Assembly: GCA_943789445.1 (NCBI GenBank)
Contig: CALSUC010000003.1
Location: forward strand, 248,001 to 312,000
Direction of reading: 5' to 3'
DNA length: 64,000 nucleotides
From: UBA4575 sp002386945
GTDB lineage: Bacteria > Pseudomonadota > Gammaproteobacteria > UBA4575
Within the stretch, counting starts at the first letter, position 1; the number at the start of each line of letters is the position of its first letter. Of the stretch, positions 25,815 to 34,422 are shown piece by piece. The position numbers were made by a program, and so were the translations under genes. Under the pieces are notes generated by a model. It was not told where the DNA came from and did no database searches. It saw only the letters and a list, made by a program, of their open reading frames with translations.

Positions 25815-26576
25815 TTATTGTAACTCATCCATCAAAACAGTTTTAACGTCACTCAATAGCGACTGTTCATGTAAGAACCCGGCGCTGTACTGAGAGCGCT
25901 TTTTACCGTTTTGATCTATCAAGAACACACGCAAAATATGCGCGAAATTGCTAGTTTGATTACCTTTATCATCATACTCCTTATTAACATACTGACCGAA
26001 AGATTCGGTTATAGGAAATAGTTCATCTTCTGACTCGGTAGTTAAAAATTGCCACTCTAAACCACCCATATCTTGGCTGCCTTGACCATAGAATTTCATG
26101 ACTTCTGGTGTATCATGCTTTGGATCAAAACTCAGGCTGATCAATCGGATCTTGTCTGCTAATTCAGGATTGGCAAGTAATCGTTGTTTAATCTTATAAA
26201 ACACAGCTGTAACTAGAGGACAGCCATTGAGGTCAGAGCATTGCGTATAAATGAAACTCATGATGACGATCTTATCGCCAAAGAAATCTGATAAACGCTT
26301 ACGTTCGCCGTCTTGGGTCAACACCCAGCCATCTCCTGCGTCACCGAAGATTGGTAGATCATATGTACCCGGCACAGGCGGCTCAAATTTCATGTTACCC
26401 CACCCTGCGGCAGGTACCAGTATACTATTTTCATGACTAGCAATACCGAGATTACGCTCAGCTTCCTGTGTCACTACTGATTCAGTTAATTCATTCTCAA
26501 CCGTTTTTTTCTGCTCACACGCCACCAAAATCAAGGGTGTAAAGAGTAGTAAGATAGTCTTTGTAATTAATCTCAT
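25815..26576 (-). CDS. SCO1/SenC-family copper lipoprotein of the mto cluster
   Basis: The 253-residue protein has a lipoprotein signal with lipobox LVAC (Cys20). Its thioredoxin-like SCO domain shows IVIMSFIYTQC, the second cysteine in GCPL, LISLSFDPKHDTPEVMKFYG, and a C-terminal His in FAHILRVFLID. The two copper-binding cysteines (C113, C119) are five residues apart rather than the three of classical CxxxC SCO proteins. SCO proteins deliver copper to cytochrome oxidase or other copper enzymes. Located directly after mtoX, which encodes a copper-dependent enzyme, it is a candidate copper donor for MtoX. A terminator-like hairpin separates it from mtoX. Confidence 0.9.
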   Translation of the reverse strand: MRLITKTILLLFTPLILVACEQKKTVENELTESVVTQEAERNLGIASHENSILVPAAGWGNMKFEPPVPGTYDLPIFGDAGDGWVLTQDGERKRLSDFFGDKIVIMSFIYTQCSDLNGCPLVTAVFYKIKQRLLANPELADKIRLISLSFDPKHDTPEVMKFYGQGSQDMGGLEWQFLTTESEDELFPITESFGQYVNKEYDDKGNQTSNFAHILRVFLIDQNGKKRSQYSAGFLHEQSLLSDVKTVLMDELQ

Positions 26577-26612
26577 CTTTCCATTTTAAACAATAATTAA
26601 TTAGTCGGGTAT

Positions 26613-26649
26613 AAAAAAAGGCCACCTAACAAGTAGGCAGCCTTTTTTG
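26613..26649 (-). terminator. Terminator-like hairpin between mtoX and the SCO-like gene
   Basis: AAAAAAGGC and CCTA pair with TAGG and GCCTTTTTT around a five-base loop with a small internal CA/CA bulge. It is followed by Ts on both strands. On the minus strand it lies about 45 bases after the mtoX stop, so it would attenuate transcription before the sco-mauG genes, giving more mtoX message than accessory message. Confidence 0.8.
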
Positions 26650-26695
26650 TACTACTTTAGACTGTGCCTTATAAAAGGCACATGCCTCGCTGAAA

Positions 26696-28072
26696 CTACT
26701 TCGCTACTTGAGACAACATAGTGTCTGAAGAGTTCGGCTTCTGCGAGTATAAAGAGTAAGCACCAAATCGCATTTGGTGTGCACGACCTAACTTCAGAGC
26801 ATAGAAGTCGATAGTGAACTGGTGATCTAACTTCTTACCATTCCAATGGTATAGCTTGAACCACTGCTCATCGTCTTTACCAGTCTTATCCCAGCTACCT
26901 AACAAAGAAGTAGTGAAGTAAGCGCGCTTACCATCCCAACTTTGAGAGATCATGTTTACTTGAGAACCGATTACGTGCTCGTAAACCTGTACTGGCTTGT
27001 GTGGGTTAGTGATATCAAAGTAACGTGTCTTACCGTCCATGAATGTCTGAACCCAGAGACCTTTGTCATCAGCTGTGATTGAAATATCAACTGGTAGAGG
27101 CACTTTTGAAGGATCGCCGATATCAGCAACATCTTCTGCCTGCCACTCACCATTCTCATCTTCATAGATCAACCAGATCTTAGAAGTTAGAGCAGTTGTA
27201 GTGAAGCAGTAGTTGTTGGTACCAGACCATGCACAACGAATCTCAAGTGGCGCACCTGGTACGTCAAATACTTTCTTAGGCTTACGTGTGTGTAAGTCCC
27301 AAACAACCATAGTGTTACCAAAACGCTTCATTGCTTCAGAGTCTTGCAACATCTGACCGAAGTTCATCATGTAGTTAGACCAACCAGTGAATGATGAAGT
27401 CATCATCACGTTACGACGTGGTAATGCACGGATGTCGTAACCGTAACCATCTGCATAGTTACCTGATTTGTCGGCACCACGTAAATCATCATCAGTTGGG
27501 AACCAGTGAGACTTAACATACTCACCTTCGCTGGTGTACTCAGCCATACCGGTACGACCACCGTGGTCAGCATTGTTTGATAATGCTGAAACCATGATAC
27601 GACCTGGTAGTGCGTAGAACGTATGAGGACCAACCATGCCGCCAGTCTTCTCAACAAAGTCAGTAATTACTCTGTGAAGTTTAGGTGCACGTGGATCTGA
27701 ATGGATATCGAAGATAAAGATCTTGTTGCTGTCTAAACCACCAGCAAAAAGGAAACGACGATCGTCAGTTAAACCAGAGTGATGCGCTTCATTACGACCA
27801 CCTACTGATAGAACGTGAACGACTTCACCGTAATTTTCGTCTTTAGGGTTTACAGATACAGTGACTAATTTGTCCTGCTCATCACCCATGCCTTCAACGC
27901 CTAGTGTCCAAACGTATACGAAATCTTCCTGGCCTACGATCTTAGCCATGTATGGTGACATACAAGTCTCATCCGCATGCGCAGTGCCTAGCAGTCCTGT
28001 TAAAGGTGCTGCTGCGATTACAGCTGAAGCGATAGCGCCTCGAGCCCATCTTAGTGACAGCATGTTATTCAT
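26696..28072 (-). CDS. mtoX: Methanethiol oxidase (SBP56 family)
   Basis: The 458-residue preprotein belongs to the 56-kDa selenium-binding-protein family. Conserved blocks include HHSGLTDDRRFLFAGGLDSNKIFIFD, GPHTFYALPGRIMVSALSN, GYDIRALPRRNVMMTSSFTGW and PGAPLEIRCAW. Bacterial exported members are methanethiol oxidases, copper enzymes that convert CH3SH with O2 to formaldehyde, H2S and H2O2. A signal peptide (RWARGAIASAVIAAAPLTG, cleavage near AHA-DE) places it in the periplasm, as in known MtoX. I choose ATG 28072, which gives a proper signal peptide and follows a GGAG. Downstream SCO and MauG-like genes match known mtoX neighbourhoods. The formaldehyde product would feed fae and the H4MPT genes of this window. 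Confidence 0.93.
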   Translation of the reverse strand: MNNMLSLRWARGAIASAVIAAAPLTGLLGTAHADETCMSPYMAKIVGQEDFVYVWTLGVEGMGDEQDKLVTVSVNPKDENYGEVVHVLSVGGRNEAHHSGLTDDRRFLFAGGLDSNKIFIFDIHSDPRAPKLHRVITDFVEKTGGMVGPHTFYALPGRIMVSALSNNADHGGRTGMAEYTSEGEYVKSHWFPTDDDLRGADKSGNYADGYGYDIRALPRRNVMMTSSFTGWSNYMMNFGQMLQDSEAMKRFGNTMVVWDLHTRKPKKVFDVPGAPLEIRCAWSGTNNYCFTTTALTSKIWLIYEDENGEWQAEDVADIGDPSKVPLPVDISITADDKGLWVQTFMDGKTRYFDITNPHKPVQVYEHVIGSQVNMISQSWDGKRAYFTTSLLGSWDKTGKDDEQWFKLYHWNGKKLDHQFTIDFYALKLGRAHQMRFGAYSLYSQKPNSSDTMLSQVAK

Positions 28073-28398
28073 TAGATACTCCGTCTTAAATGTTCTTATC
28101 GTAAGAATCCCAGCCATCTAAGTAATTTTACTTGGCTACTGAGGATTAAATTAAATACAAACAGCCGGAGACGACTCTCCTGCGACTGATGCCTGCGTCA
28201 TTATGCCGCATCTTGGCTGCCGATCAAGACCTTAATAACATAAATGCCCTAATTCCAGTGCAATTTATCCCTCTTGAGCCCGATCAAAAACAATCCCCCT
28301 GCTATAGGTGTATAAATGAGCAATAAAGTGGAACTCTATTGCTTACACAATGTCTGCTAAAGTTAGTGATCGAATCATCTTTAGGGCTATAGAAATCT
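28073..28398. promoter_or_regulatory. Divergent region upstream of mtoX and sco, with mtoX promoter
   Basis: On the minus strand TTGCAC (28263-28258) and TGTTAT (28240-28235) are 17 bases apart, a fair sigma70 promoter. It would give mtoX a leader of about 155 bases, long enough for regulation. In it, GGAGAGTCGTCTCC forms a short hairpin. The plus-strand promoter of the SCO gene at 28399 was not identified. Confidence 0.55.
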
Positions 28399-28962
28399 AT
28401 GTTTGCACGCTATTTTAATCTGAAGGTCACCCTGCTACTTCTAACACTGCTTAGCGCACCACTTCAGGCCAAAGATCAACTAGGTGGTGACTTCAGCTTA
28501 ACCAAGACAGACAGCAGCAAGTTTTATTTAAGTGATATTCGTGGCCAGGTTGGTGTGCTCTTTTTTGGTTTCACACATTGCCCCGATGTCTGTCCGAACA
28601 CCCTTTATGAAATTAAGCGTTTGCTTGTGTCACTAGAAGATCAGGCAAATCAGGTCCAGATTCTATTCATTAGTGTCGACACAGAGCGGGATACACCTGA
28701 AATTTTGTCAGATTATGTTACCTACTTTGATTCACGTGTAATTGGATTGTCCGGTAGCAAGACAGAAATTGATGCGGTATTACAGCAGTATCACGCCAAA
28801 GCGAGCGTGGATAAGGTAGCCGGTGAATATCAAGTAGAGCATTCAGCCAACATCTTCTTAATCAATCGAAAAGGTGCCCTAAGCAGTATTGTGCTGCCTA
28901 GAACACCATTTTCGGTACTACAGCAACAGGTCCAGAAATTAGTTGCTGAATCAGTGCATTAA
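28399..28962 (+). CDS. SCO1/SenC-family copper chaperone
   Basis: The 187-residue exported protein has a signal peptide (LKVTLLLLTLLSAPLQA) and a classical SCO domain with FFGFTHCPDVCPNTLYE, where C61 and C65 make the CxxxC copper site. It also has FISVDTERDTPEILSDYV and a distal histidine in VEHSANIFLIN. SCO proteins insert copper into cytochrome c oxidase subunit II. It is divergent from mtoX and monocistronic. Because a second, more divergent SCO sits in the mto operon, this copy may serve the respiratory oxidase or MtoX; sequence does not decide. Confidence 0.92.
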   Translation: MFARYFNLKVTLLLLTLLSAPLQAKDQLGGDFSLTKTDSSKFYLSDIRGQVGVLFFGFTHCPDVCPNTLYEIKRLLVSLEDQANQVQILFISVDTERDTPEILSDYVTYFDSRVIGLSGSKTEIDAVLQQYHAKASVDKVAGEYQVEHSANIFLINRKGALSSIVLPRTPFSVLQQQVQKLVAESVH

Positions 28963-28966
28963 GCCC

Positions 28967-29356
28967 TTAACTATCAAATTTAACGTAGGCAAAGCGCTGA
29001 TCGTTAGGTACACCGTCTAAATCAGGCTCACTTTCTGCCGGATTCCACTGAATAACTTCTTCCATCTTCTTCGCTAGGGCAAAGTCCTTATTGGTCACTC
29101 CTTTCGCTGCATGATTCATTAGCTTAACGATAACAAAGGCATAAGACACAGTAAGATCAGGGTGATGCCATGCCGCTTCTGCTAGATGACCAATGGTGTT
29201 CACCAACATTAAGGTCCCTTTCCAGCTATTCGTCTTATATTTACGACGAATCCAGCCATTTTCGTAATACCAATGAGGTAGTTCTTCTTGCAAACGAGCT
29301 AGTACCTGCTCTTCGCTGTACACCTCTTCTGCTTGTAACTCTCGCCATTTCGACAT
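28967..29356 (-). CDS. Pterin-4a-carbinolamine dehydratase-like protein
   Basis: The 129-residue protein has the PhhB/DCoH pattern: WYYENGWIRRKYKTNSW near the N-terminus and the active-site block AEAAWHHPDLTVSYAFVIVKLMNHAAKG with the His-His-Pro-Asp. An acidic C-terminal extension of about 25 residues exceeds the usual 100-residue length. Classical members dehydrate pterin carbinolamine after aromatic amino acid hydroxylation. No hydroxylase gene is near. It sits between the mto cluster and formate dehydrogenase, so a role on H4MPT or another pterin of the C1 pathway is possible (inference). It converges with the SCO gene, four bases apart. Confidence 0.87.
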   Translation of the reverse strand: MSKWRELQAEEVYSEEQVLARLQEELPHWYYENGWIRRKYKTNSWKGTLMLVNTIGHLAEAAWHHPDLTVSYAFVIVKLMNHAAKGVTNKDFALAKKMEEVIQWNPAESEPDLDGVPNDQRFAYVKFDS

Positions 29357-29511
29357 TTTTTATACTCCTTTATTCTATTTCTATCCCTAAGTAACAGCTG
29401 CACAGGATGAATGTAGCTAGATCATTAGACTAGTACGCATTATCTCTGAAATCACGTAGAATGCTTCCCTAAATTTATTCTCTTATTACTCACTAGGATT
29501 CGTATCACACT

Positions 29512-31188
29512 ATGGATAAGCCAGTGCTACGTAAGCGCAACAAAATGCGTGGAGAGCAACGTGGTCGCCACGTTACTCAAACAGCTCAAGAACAGATTCG
29601 CGATTTACTCGGTAGTGAAACACCAAGACGCGACCTTCTTATCGAATATTTACATCTCATCCAGGATGAGTTTGGTCATATTGCAGCAGACCACATCACG
29701 GCACTAGCCGCCGAGATGCAGTTGGCAACGACTGAAATCTATGAGGTTGCTACTTTCTATCACCACTTCGACGTGATCCGTGAAGGTGATGATGCACCAC
29801 CTGAATTAACAGTCCGTGTCTGTGATTCCATCACCTGTGAAATGTATGGTGCAAATGAGCTGGTCGCCAAACTAGAAGGTATTGTTGGTGATGATGTACG
29901 CGTTCAACGTGTGCCCTGTGTCGGTCGTTGTGAACAAGCACCGGTTGCAGTGGTTGGTATGAACCCAATTCATCAGGCGACTGAAAAACAAGTCATGCAA
30001 GAAGTGAATGCGAATAATAGCAAGGCTGAACTGCCAAACTGCATTGACTTTACTAGCTACCAAGAAAGCGAGGGCTATGCCACGCTGAAGAAAATTGTCA
30101 CTGGCGATATCGATAACGAATCAGTTATCAGCACACTAGAAGATTCCAACCTTCGAGGTCTTGGCGGCGCTGGTTTCCCAGCAGGTCGCAAATGGCGCAT
30201 TGTGCGTGACCAAGAAGCCCCACGTATCATGGCAGTAAATATTGACGAAGGTGAACCAGGTACGTTCAAAGATCGTTACTATCTAGAACGTGATCCCCAT
30301 CGTTTCTTTGAAGGTATGTTAATCGCCGCCCATGTTGTCGGCACTGACTCCATCTATATTTATCTGCGTGATGAGTACGCCGGTATTCGTGAATCGATGG
30401 AATCAGAATTAACTAAATTAAAGGCCAACCCTCCTTGCGAACTCCCACATATTGAACTGCGACGTGGAGCAGGCGCCTACATCTGTGGTGAAGAATCCGC
30501 CATGATTGAATCGATTGAGGGTAAACGTGGCATGCCACGCTTGCGACCTCCTTTTGTTGCACAGGTTGGTGTCTTCGGACGTCCAACACTAGAGCATAAT
30601 ATGGAGACTCTTTACTGGATCCGTGAAATTATCGAGAAAGGTGGTGAATGGTTTACTTCACATGGTCGTAATGGACGCAAAGGTTTACGTTCATTCTCAG
30701 TCTCTGGTCGCGTGAAAAAGCCAGGCGTTCATCTAGCCCCTGCCGGCATCACGATCAAGGAATTGATTGAAGAGTATTGTGACGGTATGGCCGATGGCCA
30801 CGAATTCTATGGTTACTTCCCTGGCGGCGCTTCTGGCGGCATTTTACCAGCGAGCATGGGCGATATCCCATTAGACTTCGATACATTAAATGAATATGGA
30901 TGCTTTATTGGCTCTGCTGCAATTATTGTTTTCTCAGATGCAGACAATGCACGTGATGTAGCCAAGAATGCGATGAGCTTTTTTGAACATGAGTCGTGTG
31001 GTAAATGCACACCATGCCGTGTTGGCACATCAAAAGCAGTCAAACTTATGAGTAAAGCAGAATGGAATCAGCCATTAATGAATGAGCTGTCAAAAACCAT
31101 GATGGACGCATCAATTTGTGGCTTGGGCCAAGCGGCTTCAAACCCTATGAATAGCGTACTCAAATATTTTCCAGACGAATTAAAGTAG
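29512..31188 (+). CDS. fdhB: NAD-dependent formate dehydrogenase beta subunit (NuoE-NuoF fusion)
   Basis: The 558-residue protein fuses a NuoE-like thioredoxin-fold [2Fe-2S] domain (about residues 20-165, cysteines in VCDSITCEMYGA and RVPCVGRCEQAP) with a NuoF-like FMN/NAD domain. The latter spans about 190-558 and has RGLGGAGFPAGRKW, IRRGAGAYICGEESA-type motifs and the 4Fe-4S ESCGKCTPCRVGT. It passes electrons from the molybdenum/tungsten subunit to NAD+. The fdhA gene follows after 17 bases with the same orientation. This pair corresponds to the FDH1 type of methylotrophs, which oxidises the formate released by Fhc. Confidence 0.94.
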   Translation: MDKPVLRKRNKMRGEQRGRHVTQTAQEQIRDLLGSETPRRDLLIEYLHLIQDEFGHIAADHITALAAEMQLATTEIYEVATFYHHFDVIREGDDAPPELTVRVCDSITCEMYGANELVAKLEGIVGDDVRVQRVPCVGRCEQAPVAVVGMNPIHQATEKQVMQEVNANNSKAELPNCIDFTSYQESEGYATLKKIVTGDIDNESVISTLEDSNLRGLGGAGFPAGRKWRIVRDQEAPRIMAVNIDEGEPGTFKDRYYLERDPHRFFEGMLIAAHVVGTDSIYIYLRDEYAGIRESMESELTKLKANPPCELPHIELRRGAGAYICGEESAMIESIEGKRGMPRLRPPFVAQVGVFGRPTLEHNMETLYWIREIIEKGGEWFTSHGRNGRKGLRSFSVSGRVKKPGVHLAPAGITIKELIEEYCDGMADGHEFYGYFPGGASGGILPASMGDIPLDFDTLNEYGCFIGSAAIIVFSDADNARDVAKNAMSFFEHESCGKCTPCRVGTSKAVKLMSKAEWNQPLMNELSKTMMDASICGLGQAASNPMNSVLKYFPDELK

Positions 31189-31205
31189 GTTCAAGGAGCA
31201 GACCA

Positions 31206-33965
31206 ATGGCAGCCAATCCAGAATATATGGCCGAAATTAAGACCATCGAGTTCAACCTAAATGGCAACCCTATGGAAGCTTATGAAGGTGAAACCATCCT
31301 TCAAGCAGCCAAACGCAATGGCATTGATATTCCACACCTTTGCTTCAAAGAAGGCTTACGTGGTGATGGCAACTGTCGCGCCTGTGTCGTAGAGATTGAA
31401 GGTGAACGCGTACTGCAGCCCTCTTGTATGCGTATGCCTAGTGCTGGCATGGTGGTACATACAGATAATGAGCGTGTATTACATTCACAGCGCATGGTCT
31501 TGGAGTTACTGCAATCAGATGTCACCGAAAGCAGTTACTCACGTGATAGTGAGTTGGACTTTTGGTCCAAGCGTTTAGCTGTAGGGAAACCTCGCTTTGA
31601 GGCGCGCCACAACCCGACTGCGGATTTATCACATCCTGCTATTGCGGTTAATTTAGATGCCTGTATTCAATGTACACGTTGTGTTCGTGCATGCCGTGAA
31701 GAACAAAACAATGACGTGATTGGTTATGCCAATCGCGGCTCACACTCCCTCATTGTATTTGATATTGCCGACCCTATGGGTGATAGCTCTTGTGTTGGTT
31801 GTGGTGAATGTGTCCAAGCCTGCCCTACCGGTGCATTAATGCCATCGAAAGAAGTGGGATTATTGGAGCCAGATCGTAAGGTTGAATCAGCCTGCCCATA
31901 CTGTGGTGTTGGTTGCCTGCTCACGTTTAACGTGAAAGAAGAGAAAATTATTTTTGTAGAAGGTCGCGATGGACCAGCAAACAAGAGTCGCCTATGCGTG
32001 AAAGGCCGTTATGGCTTCGATTACATTCATAATGATCGTCGACTAACAACACCTCTTATCCGTAACACTGATGCACCTAAGGTTACGAATATTGAAGAGT
32101 TGACCGAAGCAGATGTGAAAAAGATGTTCCGCGAAGCTACCTGGGAAGAAGCATTAGATTTTGCTGCTAAGGGCTTGCGTGATATCCGTGATGAGAAAGG
32201 TGGTAACGCCCTCGCTGGATTTGGTTCAGCAAAGGGTTCAAACGAAGAAGCTTACCTATTCCAAAAACTAGTCCGAACTGGCTTCAAGACAAACAATGTT
32301 GATCACTGTACTCGTCTCTGCCATGCATCTTCAGTAGTCGCCCTATTGGAAGGTTTAGGCTCTGGTGCGGTATCAAACCAAGTAGCGGAAGTCGAAGATG
32401 CTGAAGTGATTGTCATTATCGGTTCCAACCCAACCGTGAATCACCCAGTTGCTGCGACCTTCATTAAGAATGCCTCACGCGAAGGTAAGACACTGATCAT
32501 AATGGATCCACGTCGCACTGAAATTGCACGCCATGCCGACCACGTCTTGCAGTTTAAGCCAGACACCGACGTCGCTATGTTGAATGCCATTATGCACTCC
32601 ATCATCAAGCAGGGCTTAGTGGATGAAGACTTCATTAAGGAACGTACTGAAGGCTACAAAGAATTAGCTGCCCATTTGGAAGATTTTGCACCGGAAGTCA
32701 TGGAGAAAATCTGTGGTGTTCCAGCAGAAACTCTACATGAAGTAGCTCGTGTTTATGCTTCATCTAAGGCCTCTATCATCTTCTGGGGTATGGGCGTATC
32801 ACAACATGTCCATGGTACAGATAACGCACGCTGCTTGATCTCTCTCGCATTAATGACAGGTCAAATCGGCAAGCCAGGCAGTGGCTTACACCCATTACGT
32901 GGTCAAAATAACGTACAGGGCGCTTCTGATGTAGGTCTTATCCCTATGGTCTACCCTGATTATCAGCGCGTAGATAATCCTAATGCGCAAGCACGCTTTG
33001 AGAAACTATGGGACGCCAAACTTGACCCAGTCCCTGGCTTAACTGTTGTCGAGATCATGGAACAGATTACTCAAGACAACATTACAGGTATGTATGTTGA
33101 AGGTGAGAACCCGGCCATGTCGGATCCAAACCTAAACCATGCACGACATGCCCTAGCCTCACTGCAGCATCTTGTAGTGCAGGATATCTTCATGACAGAA
33201 ACGGCATTATTCGCTGACGTTATTCTTCCTGCATCGGCCTTCCCTGAAAAAGATGGCACTTTCACTAATACTGATAGACGTGTGCAGATGGGTCGAAAGG
33301 CTGTCAATCCGCCAGGTATAGCAAAGCAGGATTGGTGGATCATTCAAGAGATGGCTAACCGCCTAGGCTGTGGCTGGAATTACACAGGCCCACACGACAT
33401 CTTTGCAGAGATGCGTTTAGGTATGGATTCGATTAAAGGTATGAGTTGGGATCGCTTAGAACAAGAACATTCAGTGACCTACCCCTGCTCTGACTCTGAA
33501 GATCCAGGCCAAGGCATTATCTTTATTGATGACTTCCCAACTGACAGTGGTCGTGCTCAATTTGTACCAGCACCATTCACCAATGCAGATGAGCTACCGG
33601 ATACTGAATATCCATTAGTCCTCATCACTGGTCGTCAATTAGAGCATTGGCATACAGGTGCCATGACACGTAAGGCATCCATGTTAGATGCGATTGAACC
33701 AGTACCAGTTGCTTCTATCAATCCAAGTGATCTCGCAAAACTAAGCTTAGACAATGGCAGTACTATCCGTTTAAGTTCACGTCGCGGTACGATTCAGTGC
33801 TTTGCTCGTATAGACGATGGTTTAGCCGAAGGTCAGGTCTTTATGCCTTTCTGTTATCACGAGGCAGCGGCCAATCTATTGACCACTGATGCACTTGATC
33901 CTTACGCGAAGATCCCAGAGTTTAAATTCTGTGCGATTAAGTTAGAGGCAGGAGAGCAACACTAA
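31206..33965 (+). CDS. fdhA: NAD-dependent formate dehydrogenase alpha subunit (W/Mo, iron-sulfur)
   Basis: The 919-residue catalytic subunit has an N-terminal [2Fe-2S] domain (GRGDGNCRAC-like cysteines in HLCFKEGLRGDGNCRACVV) and two ferredoxin-like 4Fe-4S clusters (CIQCTRCVRACR, CVGCGECVQACPTG). The bis-MGD domain starts at CPYCGVGC. The metal ligand is Cys372 in DHCTRLCHASSVVAL, encoded by TGC, so no selenocysteine is needed. It oxidises formate to CO2 with NAD+ through FdhB. The downstream hairpin at 33986-34025 ends the transcript. A ribosome binding site (AAGGAG) precedes the start. W versus Mo cannot be read from sequence. Confidence 0.95.
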   Translation: MAANPEYMAEIKTIEFNLNGNPMEAYEGETILQAAKRNGIDIPHLCFKEGLRGDGNCRACVVEIEGERVLQPSCMRMPSAGMVVHTDNERVLHSQRMVLELLQSDVTESSYSRDSELDFWSKRLAVGKPRFEARHNPTADLSHPAIAVNLDACIQCTRCVRACREEQNNDVIGYANRGSHSLIVFDIADPMGDSSCVGCGECVQACPTGALMPSKEVGLLEPDRKVESACPYCGVGCLLTFNVKEEKIIFVEGRDGPANKSRLCVKGRYGFDYIHNDRRLTTPLIRNTDAPKVTNIEELTEADVKKMFREATWEEALDFAAKGLRDIRDEKGGNALAGFGSAKGSNEEAYLFQKLVRTGFKTNNVDHCTRLCHASSVVALLEGLGSGAVSNQVAEVEDAEVIVIIGSNPTVNHPVAATFIKNASREGKTLIIMDPRRTEIARHADHVLQFKPDTDVAMLNAIMHSIIKQGLVDEDFIKERTEGYKELAAHLEDFAPEVMEKICGVPAETLHEVARVYASSKASIIFWGMGVSQHVHGTDNARCLISLALMTGQIGKPGSGLHPLRGQNNVQGASDVGLIPMVYPDYQRVDNPNAQARFEKLWDAKLDPVPGLTVVEIMEQITQDNITGMYVEGENPAMSDPNLNHARHALASLQHLVVQDIFMTETALFADVILPASAFPEKDGTFTNTDRRVQMGRKAVNPPGIAKQDWWIIQEMANRLGCGWNYTGPHDIFAEMRLGMDSIKGMSWDRLEQEHSVTYPCSDSEDPGQGIIFIDDFPTDSGRAQFVPAPFTNADELPDTEYPLVLITGRQLEHWHTGAMTRKASMLDAIEPVPVASINPSDLAKLSLDNGSTIRLSSRRGTIQCFARIDDGLAEGQVFMPFCYHEAAANLLTTDALDPYAKIPEFKFCAIKLEAGEQH

Positions 33966-33985
33966 TAGCCATAGGCTATAAAACG

Positions 33986-34026
33986 AAAAAGGGGCTTAGC
34001 GTTATTACACGCTAAGCCCCTTTTTT
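33986..34026 (+). terminator. Rho-independent terminator of fdhBA
   Basis: AAAAAGGGGCTTAGCG (33986-34001) pairs perfectly with CGCTAAGCCCCTTTTT (34010-34025), giving a 16-bp stem with an eight-base loop. It is followed by a T run and lies 20 bases after the fdhA stop. An A run on the other end allows minus-strand activity too. A second small stem, CGCAGTAA/TTACTGCG (34031-34050), follows. Confidence 0.95.
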
Positions 34027-34098
34027 ATTGCGCAGTAATTTATTACTGCGGATGTCACTGGATTAACTTAGCGACTATATCCGAGTATAGAACAGTGC

Positions 34099-34272
34099 TT
34101 AATGCAGCTGACTCATCGCTCGAATATCCAAGTTAACCAGCTTCCATTCGCCAACAGGCTCAGAATTCTCATCTGCTAAACTGTAATAAACCTGTCCACT
34201 CTCGGTAGTAGCTAAGCAATACCCCTGACTACTATCCTTACCGCCAAAATACATTAATTCATCAATTTCCAT
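34099..34272 (-). CDS. Unrecognised 57-residue small protein
   Basis: This short frame begins with ATG at 34272, preceded by GGAG nine bases upstream, and stops with TAA at 34099. The product starts MEIDELMYFGGKDSSQG, has the middle GQVYYSLADENSEP and ends WKLVNLDIRAMSQLH; it is acidic with several aromatic residues and has no signal peptide or membrane segment. It lies 150 bases downstream of folP on the same strand, in a 450-base stretch that otherwise holds only the fdh terminator. I do not recognise its family. Coding is supported by the clear ribosome site, the plausible composition and its place in an operon-like run. Confidence 0.55.
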   Translation of the reverse strand: MEIDELMYFGGKDSSQGYCLATTESGQVYYSLADENSEPVGEWKLVNLDIRAMSQLH

Positions 34273-34422
34273 TTCTAAAGCTCCGTTGACTGCTTGTATA
34301 CTGCATACATAAGGTCATATTTCTAAGTTTCAAGTGTGGCAACTTAAATATCTTTCGCAAGCGCCTCAAACGCGCGTCAATGTACTTATCTAATACAGCC
34401 CACATATCGGGACTTACATAGC

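Noticed and set aside
28140..28230. Leader of mtoX considered as a glycine or SAM riboswitch because of GGAGAG.
   Set aside because: Only a short hairpin is visible; the conserved cores of those riboswitches are not present.
32310..32330. Possible selenocysteine codon in formate dehydrogenase alpha.
   Set aside because: The metal-ligand position is an ordinary TGC cysteine in RLCHASS; no in-frame TGA is present.
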